Below are positions 1 to 8,762 of a DNA stretch of 33,167 bases, piece by piece (the stretch's first letter is position 1; the number at the start of each line of letters is the position of its first letter). The position numbers were made by a program, and so were the translations under genes. The notes under the pieces are model-generated. The model worked only from the letters and a program-made list of their open reading frames with translations, searched no databases and was not told the DNA's origin. Location of the stretch: positions 1-33,167 of the forward strand of contig JAADGC010000055.1 in assembly GCA_013152585.1 (NCBI GenBank). Direction: 5' to 3'. This stretch comes from Chloroflexota bacterium (GTDB taxonomy: Bacteria > Chloroflexota > Anaerolineae > J102).

Positions 1-49
1 CGGTGGGGTGTGATCTTGGTGGGTGATTCGGTGGGTGCGCCGTGGGCGC

Positions 50-64
50 CGGATTCGCAATCCG
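50..64. repeat. short palindrome of the GGATTC-N-ATCC family
   Basis: CGGATTCGCAATCCG forms a 6-bp stem around a 3-base loop. The same core recurs at 25611-25629, and related palindromes occur at 18601-18635 and 29094-29128. All are intergenic, so this looks like one member of a dispersed palindromic repeat family rather than a gene-specific site. Confidence 0.5.
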
Positions 65-140
65 CCGGTGCAAAAAAGAAAGGCGCCCCTCAATTGAAAT
101 GCTTCCGGAGTTGATGATGGGGGCGAGCGACGGGCGCCCG

Positions 141-149
141 TGGTATAAT
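141..149 (+). promoter_or_regulatory. extended -10 promoter of the hydroxylase gene
   Basis: TGGTATAAT is a perfect -10 hexamer (144-149) preceded by the TG dinucleotide of an extended -10 element. No good -35 box lies at the normal distance; TTGATG at 111 is too far away. The resulting leader would be about 110 bases. The gene has a ribosome binding site AGGAG at 257-261, seven bases before its ATG. Confidence 0.5.
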
Positions 150-268
150 GGCGTGATCCATGAAGTGGCATAGCCAGATTTCCGAATCCAACAAGGAAAC
201 GCAGCGGACTCCACGCCAGTCACACACAACACATGACACGTGTTTAATTCCAGCCCAGGAGCTTTTCC

Positions 269-2821
269 ATGCAATTTACACTGAACGGCCGACCCCACAT
301 CTATCATGGCGACCCCGAACTCTCGTTGCTGAGCTATCTGCGGGAGCACGAAGGGATCACGTCTCCGAAAAATGGCTGTGCGCCGCAGGCGGCGTGCGGC
401 GCCTGCACCGTGCATCTCAACGGCAAGGCGGTGCTTTCGTGCGTGACAACCATGAAGCGGGTGGCCGATGGCGCTGTCGTCACCACCGAGGGCCTGAGCG
501 AGTTCCGGCAGCAGGTGTACGCCCACGCCTTCGTGGCCAAAGGGGCGGTGCAGTGTGGCTTTTGCACGCCGGGCATCGTCATGCGGGCCGACGCCCTGAT
601 TAACAAGAACCCTGCCCCCAGCCGCCAGCAGATCGAGCAGGCGCTGACGCCGAATCTCTGCCGCTGCACGGGCTATAAAAAAGTGGTGGAGGCTATCGAG
701 GATGCAGCCGAGGCAATACGTGAAGATCGCTCTGTCCCTCGCCCCACGGGGGATGGGCGGGTGGGAACTTCCCATCCCAAGTATGATTCTTTTGCCGCCG
801 TGTTGGGACAGCGGCCTTTTATAGACGATATGCGCATCGAGGGAATGGCGTACGGCGCCCTCAAGTTTAGTGATCATCCCCGCGCCCGCGTGCTGAAGAT
901 CGATACCCATGCCGCGGAACAGCTCGATGGCGTGCTGCGCGTGCTCACGGCCGCGGATGTGCCCGGCGAGCGCGTCGTTGGCCTCATCCGCCAGGACTGG
1001 CCGCTGATGATCGCCGAGGGGGAGACGACCCGCTACATCGGCGATGTGTTGGCGGAAATCGTGGCCGGCTCGGAGGAGATCGCCCGTCAGGCCGTGGAGT
1101 TGATTCGGGTCGAGTACGAGGTGCTGGAACCGGTCACAGATGCGCACGAGGCCATGCAACCCGCGACCCCGGCCATTCACGAAGGGGGCAACATCCTCTC
1201 GCGCACGGTGATCCAGCGGGGTGACCTGGCGCAGGCACAAGCCCGCACGGCCTTTGCCTCCCATGGCATCTACCAGACCCAGCGCATCGAGCATGGGTTT
1301 ATGGAACCGGAAGCGGCCATCGCCACGCCGGTGGAGGGTGGTGTGGAGGTGCTGTCGCAAGGGCAGGGCGTGTACGACGATCGCCAGCAGATCGCCAGGA
1401 TTTTGGGGTTGCCAGAAAAGCAGGTGCGGGTGATCCTGGTGCCCAACGGCGGTGGCTTTGGTGGCAAGGAGGATTTGACCGTGCAGGGTCATGCGGCGCT
1501 GATGGCGTATCTCACCGGGGCGCCGGTGAAAGTGCGGCTGACGCGGGCCGAGTCCATCACCATGCACCCCAAGCGGCATCCCATGTGGATGGATTACACG
1601 GTGGGCTGCGATGCCGAGGGCCAGCTCACCTTTGTCAAGGCCCGCTTTGTGGGGGATACGGGCGCCTATGCTTCGGTGGGCATGAAGGTGTTGGAGCGTT
1701 CCGCCGGTCACGCCACCGGCGCCTATCATGTACCGGCGGTGGACGTAGATGCCGTGGCCGTCTACACGAACAACATCCCCTGCGGGGCCATGCGCGGCTT
1801 CGGCGTGAATCAGGCTGCCTTCGGCCTGGAAAGCTGTATCGATGAGCTGTGCGAGCAGGGCGGTTTTGATCGCTGGCAGTTCCGCTATGACAATGCCCTG
1901 GATGTGGGGGGCGTGACCGCCACCGGGCAGGTGATCGAGGCCGGGGCCGGGGCCAAAGCCACATTGCTGGCGGTGAAGGACGCCTTTGCTGCGGCCAAAT
2001 ATGCGGGATTGGCCTGTGGCCTGAAGAATACGGGCATCGGCAACGGTATCCCGGATGCAGCCTGGGCCAGCGTCACCATCGTCGCCCCCGACCATGTGAT
2101 CATCGATCACGGTTGGACGGAGATGGGCCAGGGCGTGCATACGGTGGCCTTGCAGACCTTGTGCACCGAAACCGACATTGATCCAGAGATCGTGGAAGTG
2201 CGGGTGGATACGGCCACGGGACAGGTGGGGGGCATGACCACGGCCTCGAGAGCAACTTCCTTGGTGGGTAATGCGGTGATGGATGCTGCTAAAAAGGTGC
2301 AGCAGGATTTAGAGAAGCATGATCTGGCTGAGTTGGTGGGTCGGGTGTATCACGGCAGTTGGGTGGTGGATTGGACGACAAAACCCGGCGCCCAAGGGGA
2401 GCAGGTGGTCACGCACTACTCCTACAGCTATGCCGCGCAGTTGGTGCTGCTGGACGACAAGGGGCAGGTGGCGAAGATCGTGGCCGCACACGATGCCGGC
2501 AAGATCTTCAACCCCACCCTCTTCGCTGGCCAGATCGAGGGGGCGTTGCACATGGGCCTGGGCTATGCCATTAGCGAGGAGCTGCCCATGGAAAATGGCC
2601 GCCTCAAGAGCACCAAACTGCGGGCGACCGGGATTTTGCGGGCCAAGGAGATGCCCGAGGTAGAGGTGATCGGCGTGGAGGTGCCCGATCCGTATGGGCC
2701 TTATGGCGCCAAAGGTGTGGGCGAGATCGGACTGGTGCCCACGGCTGCCGCCGTCGCCAACGCCCTGTATCAGTTCGATGGCGTGCGGCGTCATCGATTA
2801 CCCATGCGCTTGCCCAAGTAA
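269..2821 (+). CDS. fused [2Fe-2S]/molybdopterin hydroxylase (xanthine dehydrogenase / aldehyde oxidase family)
   Basis: Predicted molybdenum hydroxylase of 850 residues that oxidises a purine, aldehyde or N-heterocycle by water-derived hydroxylation. Residues 1-150 form the two-cluster ferredoxin part: C37, C43, C46 and C58 for the plant-type cluster, C96, C99, C131 and C133 for the second. From about residue 165 onward is the molybdopterin-binding part, with the glycine-rich GGGFGGKE loop, the MGQGVHT motif and a late GAKGVGEIG segment that normally carries the active-site glutamate. No FAD domain is present, and no separate FAD subunit is adjacent. The one-chain order (FeS then Mo domain, about 850 aa) resembles the group called selenium-dependent xanthine dehydrogenase; selenium use cannot be read from the sequence. 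The start is supported by AGGAG seven bases upstream. The substrate is unknown. Confidence 0.88.
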   Translation: MQFTLNGRPHIYHGDPELSLLSYLREHEGITSPKNGCAPQAACGACTVHLNGKAVLSCVTTMKRVADGAVVTTEGLSEFRQQVYAHAFVAKGAVQCGFCTPGIVMRADALINKNPAPSRQQIEQALTPNLCRCTGYKKVVEAIEDAAEAIREDRSVPRPTGDGRVGTSHPKYDSFAAVLGQRPFIDDMRIEGMAYGALKFSDHPRARVLKIDTHAAEQLDGVLRVLTAADVPGERVVGLIRQDWPLMIAEGETTRYIGDVLAEIVAGSEEIARQAVELIRVEYEVLEPVTDAHEAMQPATPAIHEGGNILSRTVIQRGDLAQAQARTAFASHGIYQTQRIEHGFMEPEAAIATPVEGGVEVLSQGQGVYDDRQQIARILGLPEKQVRVILVPNGGGFGGKEDLTVQGHAALMAYLTGAPVKVRLTRAESITMHPKRHPMWMDYTVGCDAEGQLTFVKARFVGDTGAYASVGMKVLERSAGHATGAYHVPAVDVDAVAVYTNNIPCGAMRGFGVNQAAFGLESCIDELCEQGGFDRWQFRYDNALDVGGVTATGQVIEAGAGAKATLLAVKDAFAAAKYAGLACGLKNTGIGNGIPDAAWASVTIVAPDHVIIDHGWTEMGQGVHTVALQTLCTETDIDPEIVEVRVDTATGQVGGMTTASRATSLVGNAVMDAAKKVQQDLEKHDLAELVGRVYHGSWVVDWTTKPGAQGEQVVTHYSYSYAAQLVLLDDKGQVAKIVAAHDAGKIFNPTLFAGQIEGALHMGLGYAISEELPMENGRLKSTKLRATGILRAKEMPEVEVIGVEVPDPYGPYGAKGVGEIGLVPTAAAVANALYQFDGVRRHRLPMRLPK

Positions 2822-2841
2822 TCGTCCATTAGTACACGAGG

Positions 2842-2864
2842 GCGTCAAGTGATGCGCCTGACGC
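2842..2864 (+). terminator. weak hairpin after the hydroxylase gene
   Basis: GCGTCA and TGACGC form a 6-bp stem around 11 bases, 20 bases after the stop codon. It is followed by AAAAGG rather than a T-run, so termination is uncertain. The loop contains GTGATGCGCC, which recurs in other intergenic palindromes of the window. Confidence 0.25.
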
Positions 2865-2960
2865 AAAAGGAAAACTCCAACCATCTACGGACTACCGCCT
2901 CGCTGTACTGGCGCCGACCGCCCGATGGCTTCAGCCTCGGGCGGGGTGGGCCGCGAAACC

Positions 2961-4505
2961 TCACCTTATTGACGCCGGGCCGTGCGCTTCTCTTAGCTCC
3001 GTTCGCAACAGCGAGATCGTCACCGTCGTGCCTTCACCCAGTCGCGATTCCACGCGGATATCCCCCCCGGCTTCTGTCACCAGGGTTTTGACCATGGCCA
3101 GACCCAGGCCGCTGCCTTTGCGGTCGCGAGCTTTGTCCACACGGTAGAACCTGTCGAAGATATGGGGGATGTCTGCCTCGGGAATCCCCGTGCCTGTGTC
3201 TGCGACCACGATCTCCAGGTGGTCGTTCCGGCTACGGGCGGATAATCGGACTTCGCCGCCAGCAGGCGTGTATTTAATGGCATTGTCGACCAGGTTGCGA
3301 ATAATCAGTTCAAAATCCTGGGCTGCTGCCTGCACCGGCGGCAATGATTCCGGGATGTCACTGACAAAGGTCAATCCGGCGTCATGGGCGGGGGACGCCA
3401 TCATTTGCACGACCTGCTGCAAACTTTCTGCGGGGGCAAGGGCCGGCATGGGGTCAGTATAGCTCCCTGCTTGCAAACGGTCGAGGTCCAACAATTGTTC
3501 CAGCAGGTGTCCCAGGTGCTCTGATTCTTCTTTGATATCAACCAGATAGCGTTGGAAGCGAGATTCATTTTTGACCAGCCTGTTTTGCAGTAATTCGGCC
3601 CGCAACTGGATGGCGGTGATAGGGCTGCGCAATTCGTGGGAGGCGTTGGCGATGAAAACCCGTTCGCGCTCCAGCCGGGTGCTGATTTCAGTGGCCATGT
3701 GGTCGAATGCTTGCGCCAAAGCGCCCAGTTCGTCGTCGCGTTTCATGTCCAGACGCACGCTGAAGTCGCCTTCTGCCACCTGATTAGCGGCTTTTGTCAG
3801 CGCCCGCACCGGACGCGTGAGCTGGCGTCCCAAGAAAATCGAGGCCAGGATCGATAGAGCCGCCAGTGCTGTTGCCGTGGTGAGCAACATGATCCAGGTT
3901 TGGCGCACCTTGACCATGATCTTTGACATGGGTACCGACAATTGCACGATGCCCTGGGGAGCATTGACTGTCCCCACCAACGCTCCTACAAACAGACGCT
4001 GTTCCTGGCTCCACTCGTCTAGCCGAATGTCATGTTGCTCGCCGTTTGTAAGTGCCGCCACGATCTCCGGATGCTGGTCTTCGATATGGATGGGCACCAG
4101 GGGGTCTGATGAATAACGCACGCTCCGGGATGTGTCCATCAACGTGATGCGGACGTCGGCCTCGGAGGCATAGGCATCCACGATCGATTGCAGGTTCCTG
4201 TCTCCAAATGGCGCCAGACTGAGATTAGTATCGGTTTCATCGCCCTCTTCATCACCGGGTTCGTGCAGCTTCTCCTGCTCGTCTTCAAACCGCAGTTGAT
4301 TTTGCAGCGGCTCTTGTAAACCGTTGGCTACAATCAGCGCCTTCAGCTCCCACCCGTGCTCGGCTTCTTCGATCAGGCTTGTCTGCAGGCGAAGACCCGT
4401 CCACAGCACCAGTCCTGCCAAGGCGAATAACAGCACGGCCAGATTGACCAGGATCAAGCGCGAGGTCAGATTGCGCCGGGGGGGCAGAGCGTCAGGCCAC
4501 TTCAT
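2961..4505 (-). CDS. EnvZ/BaeS-like sensor histidine kinase
   Basis: Membrane sensor kinase of 514 residues, the partner of the response regulator just upstream. It has TM1 at about 17-39, an acidic extracytoplasmic sensor region about 40-200, TM2 about 203-225, HAMP about 226-280, a HisKA domain with the phospho-acceptor H290 in ASHELRSP, and a HATPase domain with N-box around 404-410, DTGTG (436-440) and GSGLGLA (464-470). I chose the ATG at 4505 because upstream in-frame sequence overlaps the regulator and reads as low-complexity filler. This start overlaps the regulator stop by 14 bases, suggesting coupled translation. The sensor region contains an Asp/Glu-rich stretch (about 73-92), compatible with cation sensing, but the ligand is unknown. 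Confidence 0.9.
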   Translation of the reverse strand: MKWPDALPPRRNLTSRLILVNLAVLLFALAGLVLWTGLRLQTSLIEEAEHGWELKALIVANGLQEPLQNQLRFEDEQEKLHEPGDEEGDETDTNLSLAPFGDRNLQSIVDAYASEADVRITLMDTSRSVRYSSDPLVPIHIEDQHPEIVAALTNGEQHDIRLDEWSQEQRLFVGALVGTVNAPQGIVQLSVPMSKIMVKVRQTWIMLLTTATALAALSILASIFLGRQLTRPVRALTKAANQVAEGDFSVRLDMKRDDELGALAQAFDHMATEISTRLERERVFIANASHELRSPITAIQLRAELLQNRLVKNESRFQRYLVDIKEESEHLGHLLEQLLDLDRLQAGSYTDPMPALAPAESLQQVVQMMASPAHDAGLTFVSDIPESLPPVQAAAQDFELIIRNLVDNAIKYTPAGGEVRLSARSRNDHLEIVVADTGTGIPEADIPHIFDRFYRVDKARDRKGSGLGLAMVKTLVTEAGGDIRVESRLGEGTTVTISLLRTELREAHGPASIR

Positions 4506-5208
4506 CGGTCGATGCGAAATGATAGCCGTAGCCGCGCACGGTGAGAATGAGCCGGGGATGGGAGGGGTCGGCCTCCAGTTTCTCGCGCAGCCAGCGGATG
4601 TGGACATCAAGCGTACGGGGATTGCCGATCCAGTTTTCGCCCCAGACCAGGTCCAGTAACATATGGCGATGAACGACCTGTCCGGCGCGGGTCATCAGCG
4701 CTTCCAGCAGCGCAAATTCCTTTTCTGTGAGATCGATGAGGTGTGCGTTTTTGCGCACCAGATGGGCCTTCAGGTCCAGCGCCACGCCGCCAATCTCGAT
4801 GCTTTGCGGTTCCGGCTGGAGTTGGCGCTCGATCTGCACGCGGCGCAAGGTCGCGCGCACGCGGGCCAGGAGCTCGCGGAAACTAAAGGGTTTAGCGATG
4901 TAGTCGTCGGCACCCGTTTCCAGGCCCATCACCCGATCCATTTCCTGGTCCCGGGCAGTGACCATGATAATCGGCACCGCCGATTCCCGGCGCAAATGCC
5001 GCAGCAACTGGAAACCGTCCATGCCCGGCAGCATCACGTCCAAAAGCACCAGGTCCGGATCCTGTTCCCGCACCAGGGCCAGGCCCTGATGCCCGTCACT
5101 GGCATGGAGCACGACAAAGCCCTCTTCTTCCAGTCCGAAGATAAGCGGTTCAGCGATGCGCAGATCGTCTTCGACAATCAGTAGTTTTTTGGCTTGTTCC
5201 AACATCAT
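4492..5208 (-). CDS. OmpR/PhoB-family response regulator
   Basis: Two-domain DNA-binding response regulator of 238 residues. The receiver domain has the acidic pair in IVEDD, the phospho-acceptor Asp in LLDVMLPGMDG (D56 counted from the second ATG) and the conserved Lys in AKPFS (K105). The C-terminal winged helix ends in the typical RTLDVHIRWLREKLE and VRGYGYHF signatures. Two tandem ATG codons (5208 and 5205) are possible. The first overlaps the stop of the upstream ferric-reductase-like reading frame as ATGA, which points to translational coupling. No good Shine-Dalgarno sequence precedes it, which fits coupling. It probably binds the phased GTTAA boxes at 5703-5740. Confidence 0.92.
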   Translation of the reverse strand: MMLEQAKKLLIVEDDLRIAEPLIFGLEEEGFVVLHASDGHQGLALVREQDPDLVLLDVMLPGMDGFQLLRHLRRESAVPIIMVTARDQEMDRVMGLETGADDYIAKPFSFRELLARVRATLRRVQIERQLQPEPQSIEIGGVALDLKAHLVRKNAHLIDLTEKEFALLEALMTRAGQVVHRHMLLDLVWGENWIGNPRTLDVHIRWLREKLEADPSHPRLILTVRGYGYHFASTDEVA

Positions 5209-5602
5209 GACTTGATATTGATGAAAATACGATACAATGTAAGACATAGAATACTCGTTAGGCTGGAAAAATACAAGGGCCACAGCAGGGATGTATCGGA
5301 GCCGGCCAGCACGCCGTGCACTGTCACCAGGCCGTAGACGGCGAAACTTGCGAAGTGGAGTCGCCGCCAGGTCTTGCGGCCGATGCGGGCCCGCACATAA
5401 AAGCTGAAACTGACCAGGGCTCCCAAATACAACGCCAGTTGCCCCCAGCCGGTGCTGATGGGACGGTAGCTGTGGGCGGCAAAGGGAGTGCGGCGAAGGC
5501 CGACTCCTGGCCGCAGGCCTGAAGAGCCTGACTTCAGTCAGCAAGAGCAAAACGAAAAGGTATTTTTAGACGTTCACTAAGAGCGGCTGTACGTTGGGTC
5601 AT
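5205..5602 (-). pseudogene. decayed ferric-reductase-like transmembrane gene
   Basis: The promoter-proximal gene of the two-component operon appears broken. A well-placed start (ATG at 5602 with AGGAG just upstream on the minus strand) opens only 22 codons ending at a TGA (5534-5536). In another frame, about 5205-5535 encodes a convincing C-terminal part: a segment containing HSYRPISTGWGQLALYLG, then RIGRKTWRRLHFASFAVYG and VTVHGVLAGSD, with two probable haem-ligand histidines and three hydrophobic helices. No ATG opens that frame. The N-terminal helices of the family (about 70-90 residues, inferred) are missing. The junction contains short inverted repeats (GACTGAAGTC). A functional short protein starting at a TTG (5432) cannot be excluded, and a sequencing error would explain a frameshift but not the missing helices. 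Confidence 0.6.
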
Positions 5603-5702
5603 GGTGAATGCTCCTGTGGGCAATGGATATCGATGGGGCGAACGCATACCCTGTGCGTTGCCTGAAACTGTGTCCAGCATAGCCTGTGCGCCTGGTCGTT
5701 GG

Positions 5703-5740
5703 GTTAACGCCGGGTCATCGCCATGTTAAGCAGATGTTAA
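5703..5740. promoter_or_regulatory. three phased GTTAA boxes, probable response-regulator binding sites
   Basis: GTTAA occurs at 5703-5707, 5725-5729 and 5736-5740, with spacings of 22 and 11 bases, i.e. on one face of the helix. The last two lie in the longer direct repeat ATGTTAA-N4-ATGTTAA. Direct repeats with an 11-base period are typical of OmpR/PhoB-family operators. They lie about 100-140 bases before the start of the minus-strand regulator operon, and the nearest box is about 40 bases before the -35 box of the divergent kinase gene. Confidence 0.5.
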
Positions 5741-5779
5741 ATCAGGGGGAGGGGGGAGACCAGGAGAGACGAGCATACG

Positions 5780-5809
5780 TTGCCATGATGTCCATCGACA
5801 TGGTATGAT
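5780..5809 (+). promoter_or_regulatory. promoter of the HAMP-GAF kinase operon
   Basis: TTGCCA (5780-5785) and TATGAT (5804-5809) are separated by 18 bases, and the -10 box carries the extended TGG. This would give a leader of about 25 bases to the ATG at 5842. Confidence 0.5.
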
Positions 5810-5841
5810 CGTCTCATCCCATACGGCGGGGCCGATTTTTT

Positions 5842-7944
5842 ATGCGTTTTTCTTTTGCCAATTACTTCCACATCAATTTACTGAAAACGGTGCGCGGGCG
5901 GCTGATTTTTGGTCTGTTGCCGGGACTGGTGGCGCTGATTACATTGCTGGCGATTGGCCTCCTGGCCACCGACATACTGGTCAAGGCCAATGCCCACCTG
6001 GCCGAATCCGGTAGGGAATTGGCCATCACGCGCTCGATGCAACCCCAGCTACACCAAATCATCGTATCTTTGATGGATGCAGTGGAGAATAAAAAAACTG
6101 ATAGCAGGGAGCAGTATCTGCAACAGGTAAATGACCTCGATCAGATCTTCCTGGAGGCGCTGCCCCTTTATGGTGAGACGGCAGAACAGGTGCTGTCTGA
6201 TCAGGTGCTGGAGCAATGGCAGCTTTTGCGAGTTAACGCCGATCATCTTCTAGCCGTTTCTGCTCAGGAGAATACCGACCAACTCGCACGAGAGGTAAAC
6301 GCCCAATCCGAGACCATGTTCCAGCGCCTGGAGGCGCTGAGTGACGCTGTTTTCGATGAAATGAAAAAAACCGAAGCTGCCGGGCGCACCGCGCACGATA
6401 CCGCCAGTGCCCTGCTCATCGGCAGTACACTTATCGCCTTTTTATTGGGTCTTGTTTTTGTGTGGCTCTTTCCCGACTATATCACCCGTCCCCTTGTGGC
6501 GCTGCGTGAGGGGGCGGCCAAAATCGGCAGCGGCGATTTAAACTATCGCCTGCAGATCGAGCGTCAGGATGAGGTCGGTGAGCTCGCCCGCGAGTTCAAC
6601 CTCATGGCCGCACGTTTGCGGGATAGTTATCAGCACCTCGAAGACCGGGTGGCCGAGCGCACCGCTCAGTTGTGGGCTTTGAACGAAGCCAGTCGCAGCG
6701 TGGTGGGCGATTTACGGATCGAGCGGGTGCTACAGACGATCGCTGATCTGGCGCTGACATTGGGAGACGCCGCCTATGCCGCGGTGCTCGTGCCCCGCCA
6801 GCAAGACGACACTGCTCCCCGATTTATTGTGGCGCCGGCCACCCTGGAAGCGAACCCCCTGAAATTGCCCGAACCAGTGGGCCAGGGCCTGTTAGACCTC
6901 CTCCTTAAAACAGACAGACCCCTGCGCACCGAAGATCTGCAACGGCAACCACAGACCACAGGCTTGCCCGAGAGACATCCGGCCATGCAGAATTTCCTGG
7001 GCATTCCCATCCGCGTGCATGGGCGAACTATCGGTGGTTTGTATTTGACCAATAAACGCAACGGCGCCCAGTTTACGGATGAGGATGAACAGATACTCTC
7101 GATGCTGGCCGCTTATGCCGGGATCGCCATCGAAAATGCCCACCTGTATCAAGAGCTGACGCAGATGAACGAGGAGCTGGAGTTACGGGTGCAACAGCGT
7201 ACTGCCGAACTGGAAGCCGTCAGTGCCGAACGGGCGGAATATGCTGCCACCCTACGCCAGGTGCTCAATCGCAACGTGCAAATCCAGGAAGAAGAACGCC
7301 GACGCATCGCCCAAGACATTCACGATGGCGTCAGCCAGTGGCTGATGGGTGCATTGTTCGAATTACAGGCGGCCAGAGTGCGCTTGCCGGCAACTGCCGT
7401 CGATATCCAACAGCATCTGGCCGAGGCGCAGCGCGTGCTCAAAGAAGTCAAGGATGAGATGCGACGGGTGATCTACGATCTCCATCCTCCCTTGCTCGAA
7501 AGCAACGGTCTTGTCACGGCCATGCGCAACCAGGTGCAGGAATTGGAGACGCATTCTCGATTGCGAGTGCAATTCCTGGTCGAGGGCGATGCCGTACGCC
7601 TGCCGCTCGAGCAGGAGCTGGCCTTGTTCCGAATTGGCCAGGAGGCGCTGAACAATGTCGTCAAACATGCCGATAGCGAGGCGGCCAGCGTGCGTCTGCG
7701 CTTTAGCAAGGATGAAGTTCGGCTGTGCGTGATCGACGAAGGCGTTGGCTTTGACCACGGCGTCCGACAGGCGGCCGTGCGGGCGCAACTGGGCCTTCTG
7801 AGCATGTCGGAACGGGCTGCCGCCGTGGGCGCCGCCCTCGAAATTACTTCGTCGCCCGAGCGGGGGACACGCGTACAGGTCACGCTTCCTTATCATCCGG
7901 CCACAGCCCCGACTTTTTCCCCACCCCAACCTGACATCGCTTGA
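5842..7944 (+). CDS. HAMP-GAF sensor histidine kinase (NarX/DegS-like, HisKA_3)
   Basis: Membrane-bound kinase of 700 residues. TM1 is about 21-43, followed by a helical extracytoplasmic region (about 45-185), TM2 about 190-211, HAMP about 212-265, a GAF domain about 285-440, and a coiled coil. The HisKA_3 dimerisation helix carries the phospho-acceptor H494 in RIAQDIHDGVSQ. A HATPase domain completes the protein, with an NNVVKH N-box and the CVIDEGVGF G-box. The GAF domain suggests a second, cytoplasmic signal. The gene is followed after 3 bases by a NarL-type regulator, its evident partner. The signal is unknown; no Cys-rich or haem motif was noticed in the GAF part. Confidence 0.9.
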   Translation: MRFSFANYFHINLLKTVRGRLIFGLLPGLVALITLLAIGLLATDILVKANAHLAESGRELAITRSMQPQLHQIIVSLMDAVENKKTDSREQYLQQVNDLDQIFLEALPLYGETAEQVLSDQVLEQWQLLRVNADHLLAVSAQENTDQLAREVNAQSETMFQRLEALSDAVFDEMKKTEAAGRTAHDTASALLIGSTLIAFLLGLVFVWLFPDYITRPLVALREGAAKIGSGDLNYRLQIERQDEVGELAREFNLMAARLRDSYQHLEDRVAERTAQLWALNEASRSVVGDLRIERVLQTIADLALTLGDAAYAAVLVPRQQDDTAPRFIVAPATLEANPLKLPEPVGQGLLDLLLKTDRPLRTEDLQRQPQTTGLPERHPAMQNFLGIPIRVHGRTIGGLYLTNKRNGAQFTDEDEQILSMLAAYAGIAIENAHLYQELTQMNEELELRVQQRTAELEAVSAERAEYAATLRQVLNRNVQIQEEERRRIAQDIHDGVSQWLMGALFELQAARVRLPATAVDIQQHLAEAQRVLKEVKDEMRRVIYDLHPPLLESNGLVTAMRNQVQELETHSRLRVQFLVEGDAVRLPLEQELALFRIGQEALNNVVKHADSEAASVRLRFSKDEVRLCVIDEGVGFDHGVRQAAVRAQLGLLSMSERAAAVGAALEITSSPERGTRVQVTLPYHPATAPTFSPPQPDIA

Positions 7945-7947
7945 GCC

Positions 7948-8592
7948 ATGACTTACCCCATCCGTGTACTTATTGTCGACGACCATCCCATTGTGCGCCA
8001 GGGCGTGCGCAGCTTGCTGGGCGCCTTTCCCGACATTGCTGTTGTCGGCGAGGCCGATTCCCCTGCATCTGTCGCCACCCAGATTTCCGAACAACACCCG
8101 CAAGTCATCCTCCTCGACGTGCGCCTGGGCCAATACGACGGCATCCAGATCGCCCGCAACCTGCGCCGCAGCCATCCCGATTGCCGGATCATCATCCTCA
8201 CCACCTACGACGATGACGACTATCTTTTCGGCGCCCTCGAAGCCGGTGCCCATGCTTATCTCCTCAAAGATGTCTCCCTCGATGAACTCCCGGCTTCGAT
8301 TCGGGCCGTCCATGCCGGCCGGCGTTTGCTCAGTCCTTTACTCATGAACCGGGTGCTGACCGAGTTTCATCATCTGGCAGCGGAAAAAACCGCCGAAGAA
8401 CACGGTGTCAGTGCGGATGAACAGCAAATCCTGATTTTCATGGCTGATGGCCTCACCAACCGTGAGATCGCCGAGCGTCTGAATTATAGTGAGGCCACGG
8501 TAAAGAAGAAGGTGCAAGAGGTGCTGGAGACATTGGGCGTGGCCAACCGCACGCAGGCCGTGGCGCTGGCTATTCGCCGGGGGCTGATTTAG
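7948..8592 (+). CDS. NarL/FixJ-family response regulator
   Basis: Response regulator of 214 residues, coupled to the preceding kinase (3-base gap). The receiver domain shows IVDDH, phospho-acceptor D57 in ILLDVRLG, and LLKDVS with the conserved Lys. The C-terminal LuxR-type helix-turn-helix (about 148-208) contains MADGLTNREIAERL and SEATVKKKVQEVLETLG. The second helix reads TVKKKVQEVLETLG where most family members have TVKxHVxxIxxKLG, a mild deviation. It is presumably activated by the kinase at 5842-7944. Target genes are not evident; the next gene is on the other strand. Confidence 0.92.
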   Translation: MTYPIRVLIVDDHPIVRQGVRSLLGAFPDIAVVGEADSPASVATQISEQHPQVILLDVRLGQYDGIQIARNLRRSHPDCRIIILTTYDDDDYLFGALEAGAHAYLLKDVSLDELPASIRAVHAGRRLLSPLLMNRVLTEFHHLAAEKTAEEHGVSADEQQILIFMADGLTNREIAERLNYSEATVKKKVQEVLETLGVANRTQAVALAIRRGLI

Positions 8593-8762
8593 CACCTCAG
8601 CAACGAAAAGGAGCTTCGCTGGTGTGCGGCGGCGTCAATCATGTATCGGTTCCGCTGGCGCCGACCGCCCGGCGGCCGTGGCAACGGGTGGCGAGAGCGT
8701 GTGGGCGAGGGCAAGCGGGCGCGGCGCCGGCCGACTCTGGCGCCAAGCGCCCAAACTTACTG
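8593..8762. other. GC-rich spacer between convergent genes
   Basis: No gene is supported here. The spacer separates the convergent regulator and ABC lipoprotein genes. It contains CTGGCGCCGACCGCCCG (8655-8671), a 17-base exact copy of 2908-2924, and several GGCGCC palindromes. No clear T-tailed terminator was seen. Confidence 0.4.

Noticed and set aside
111-149. TTGATG as a -35 box for TATAAT at 144
   Set aside because: The spacing is 27 bases; the extended -10 alone is the better explanation.
4505-4610. upstream extension of the EnvZ-like kinase
   Set aside because: The extra 35 residues overlap the regulator gene and lack homology features; the membrane protein start fits ATG 4505.
7363-8313. 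316-codon minus-strand frame
   Set aside because: Antisense to the kinase/regulator pair and crosses both genes; no motif.
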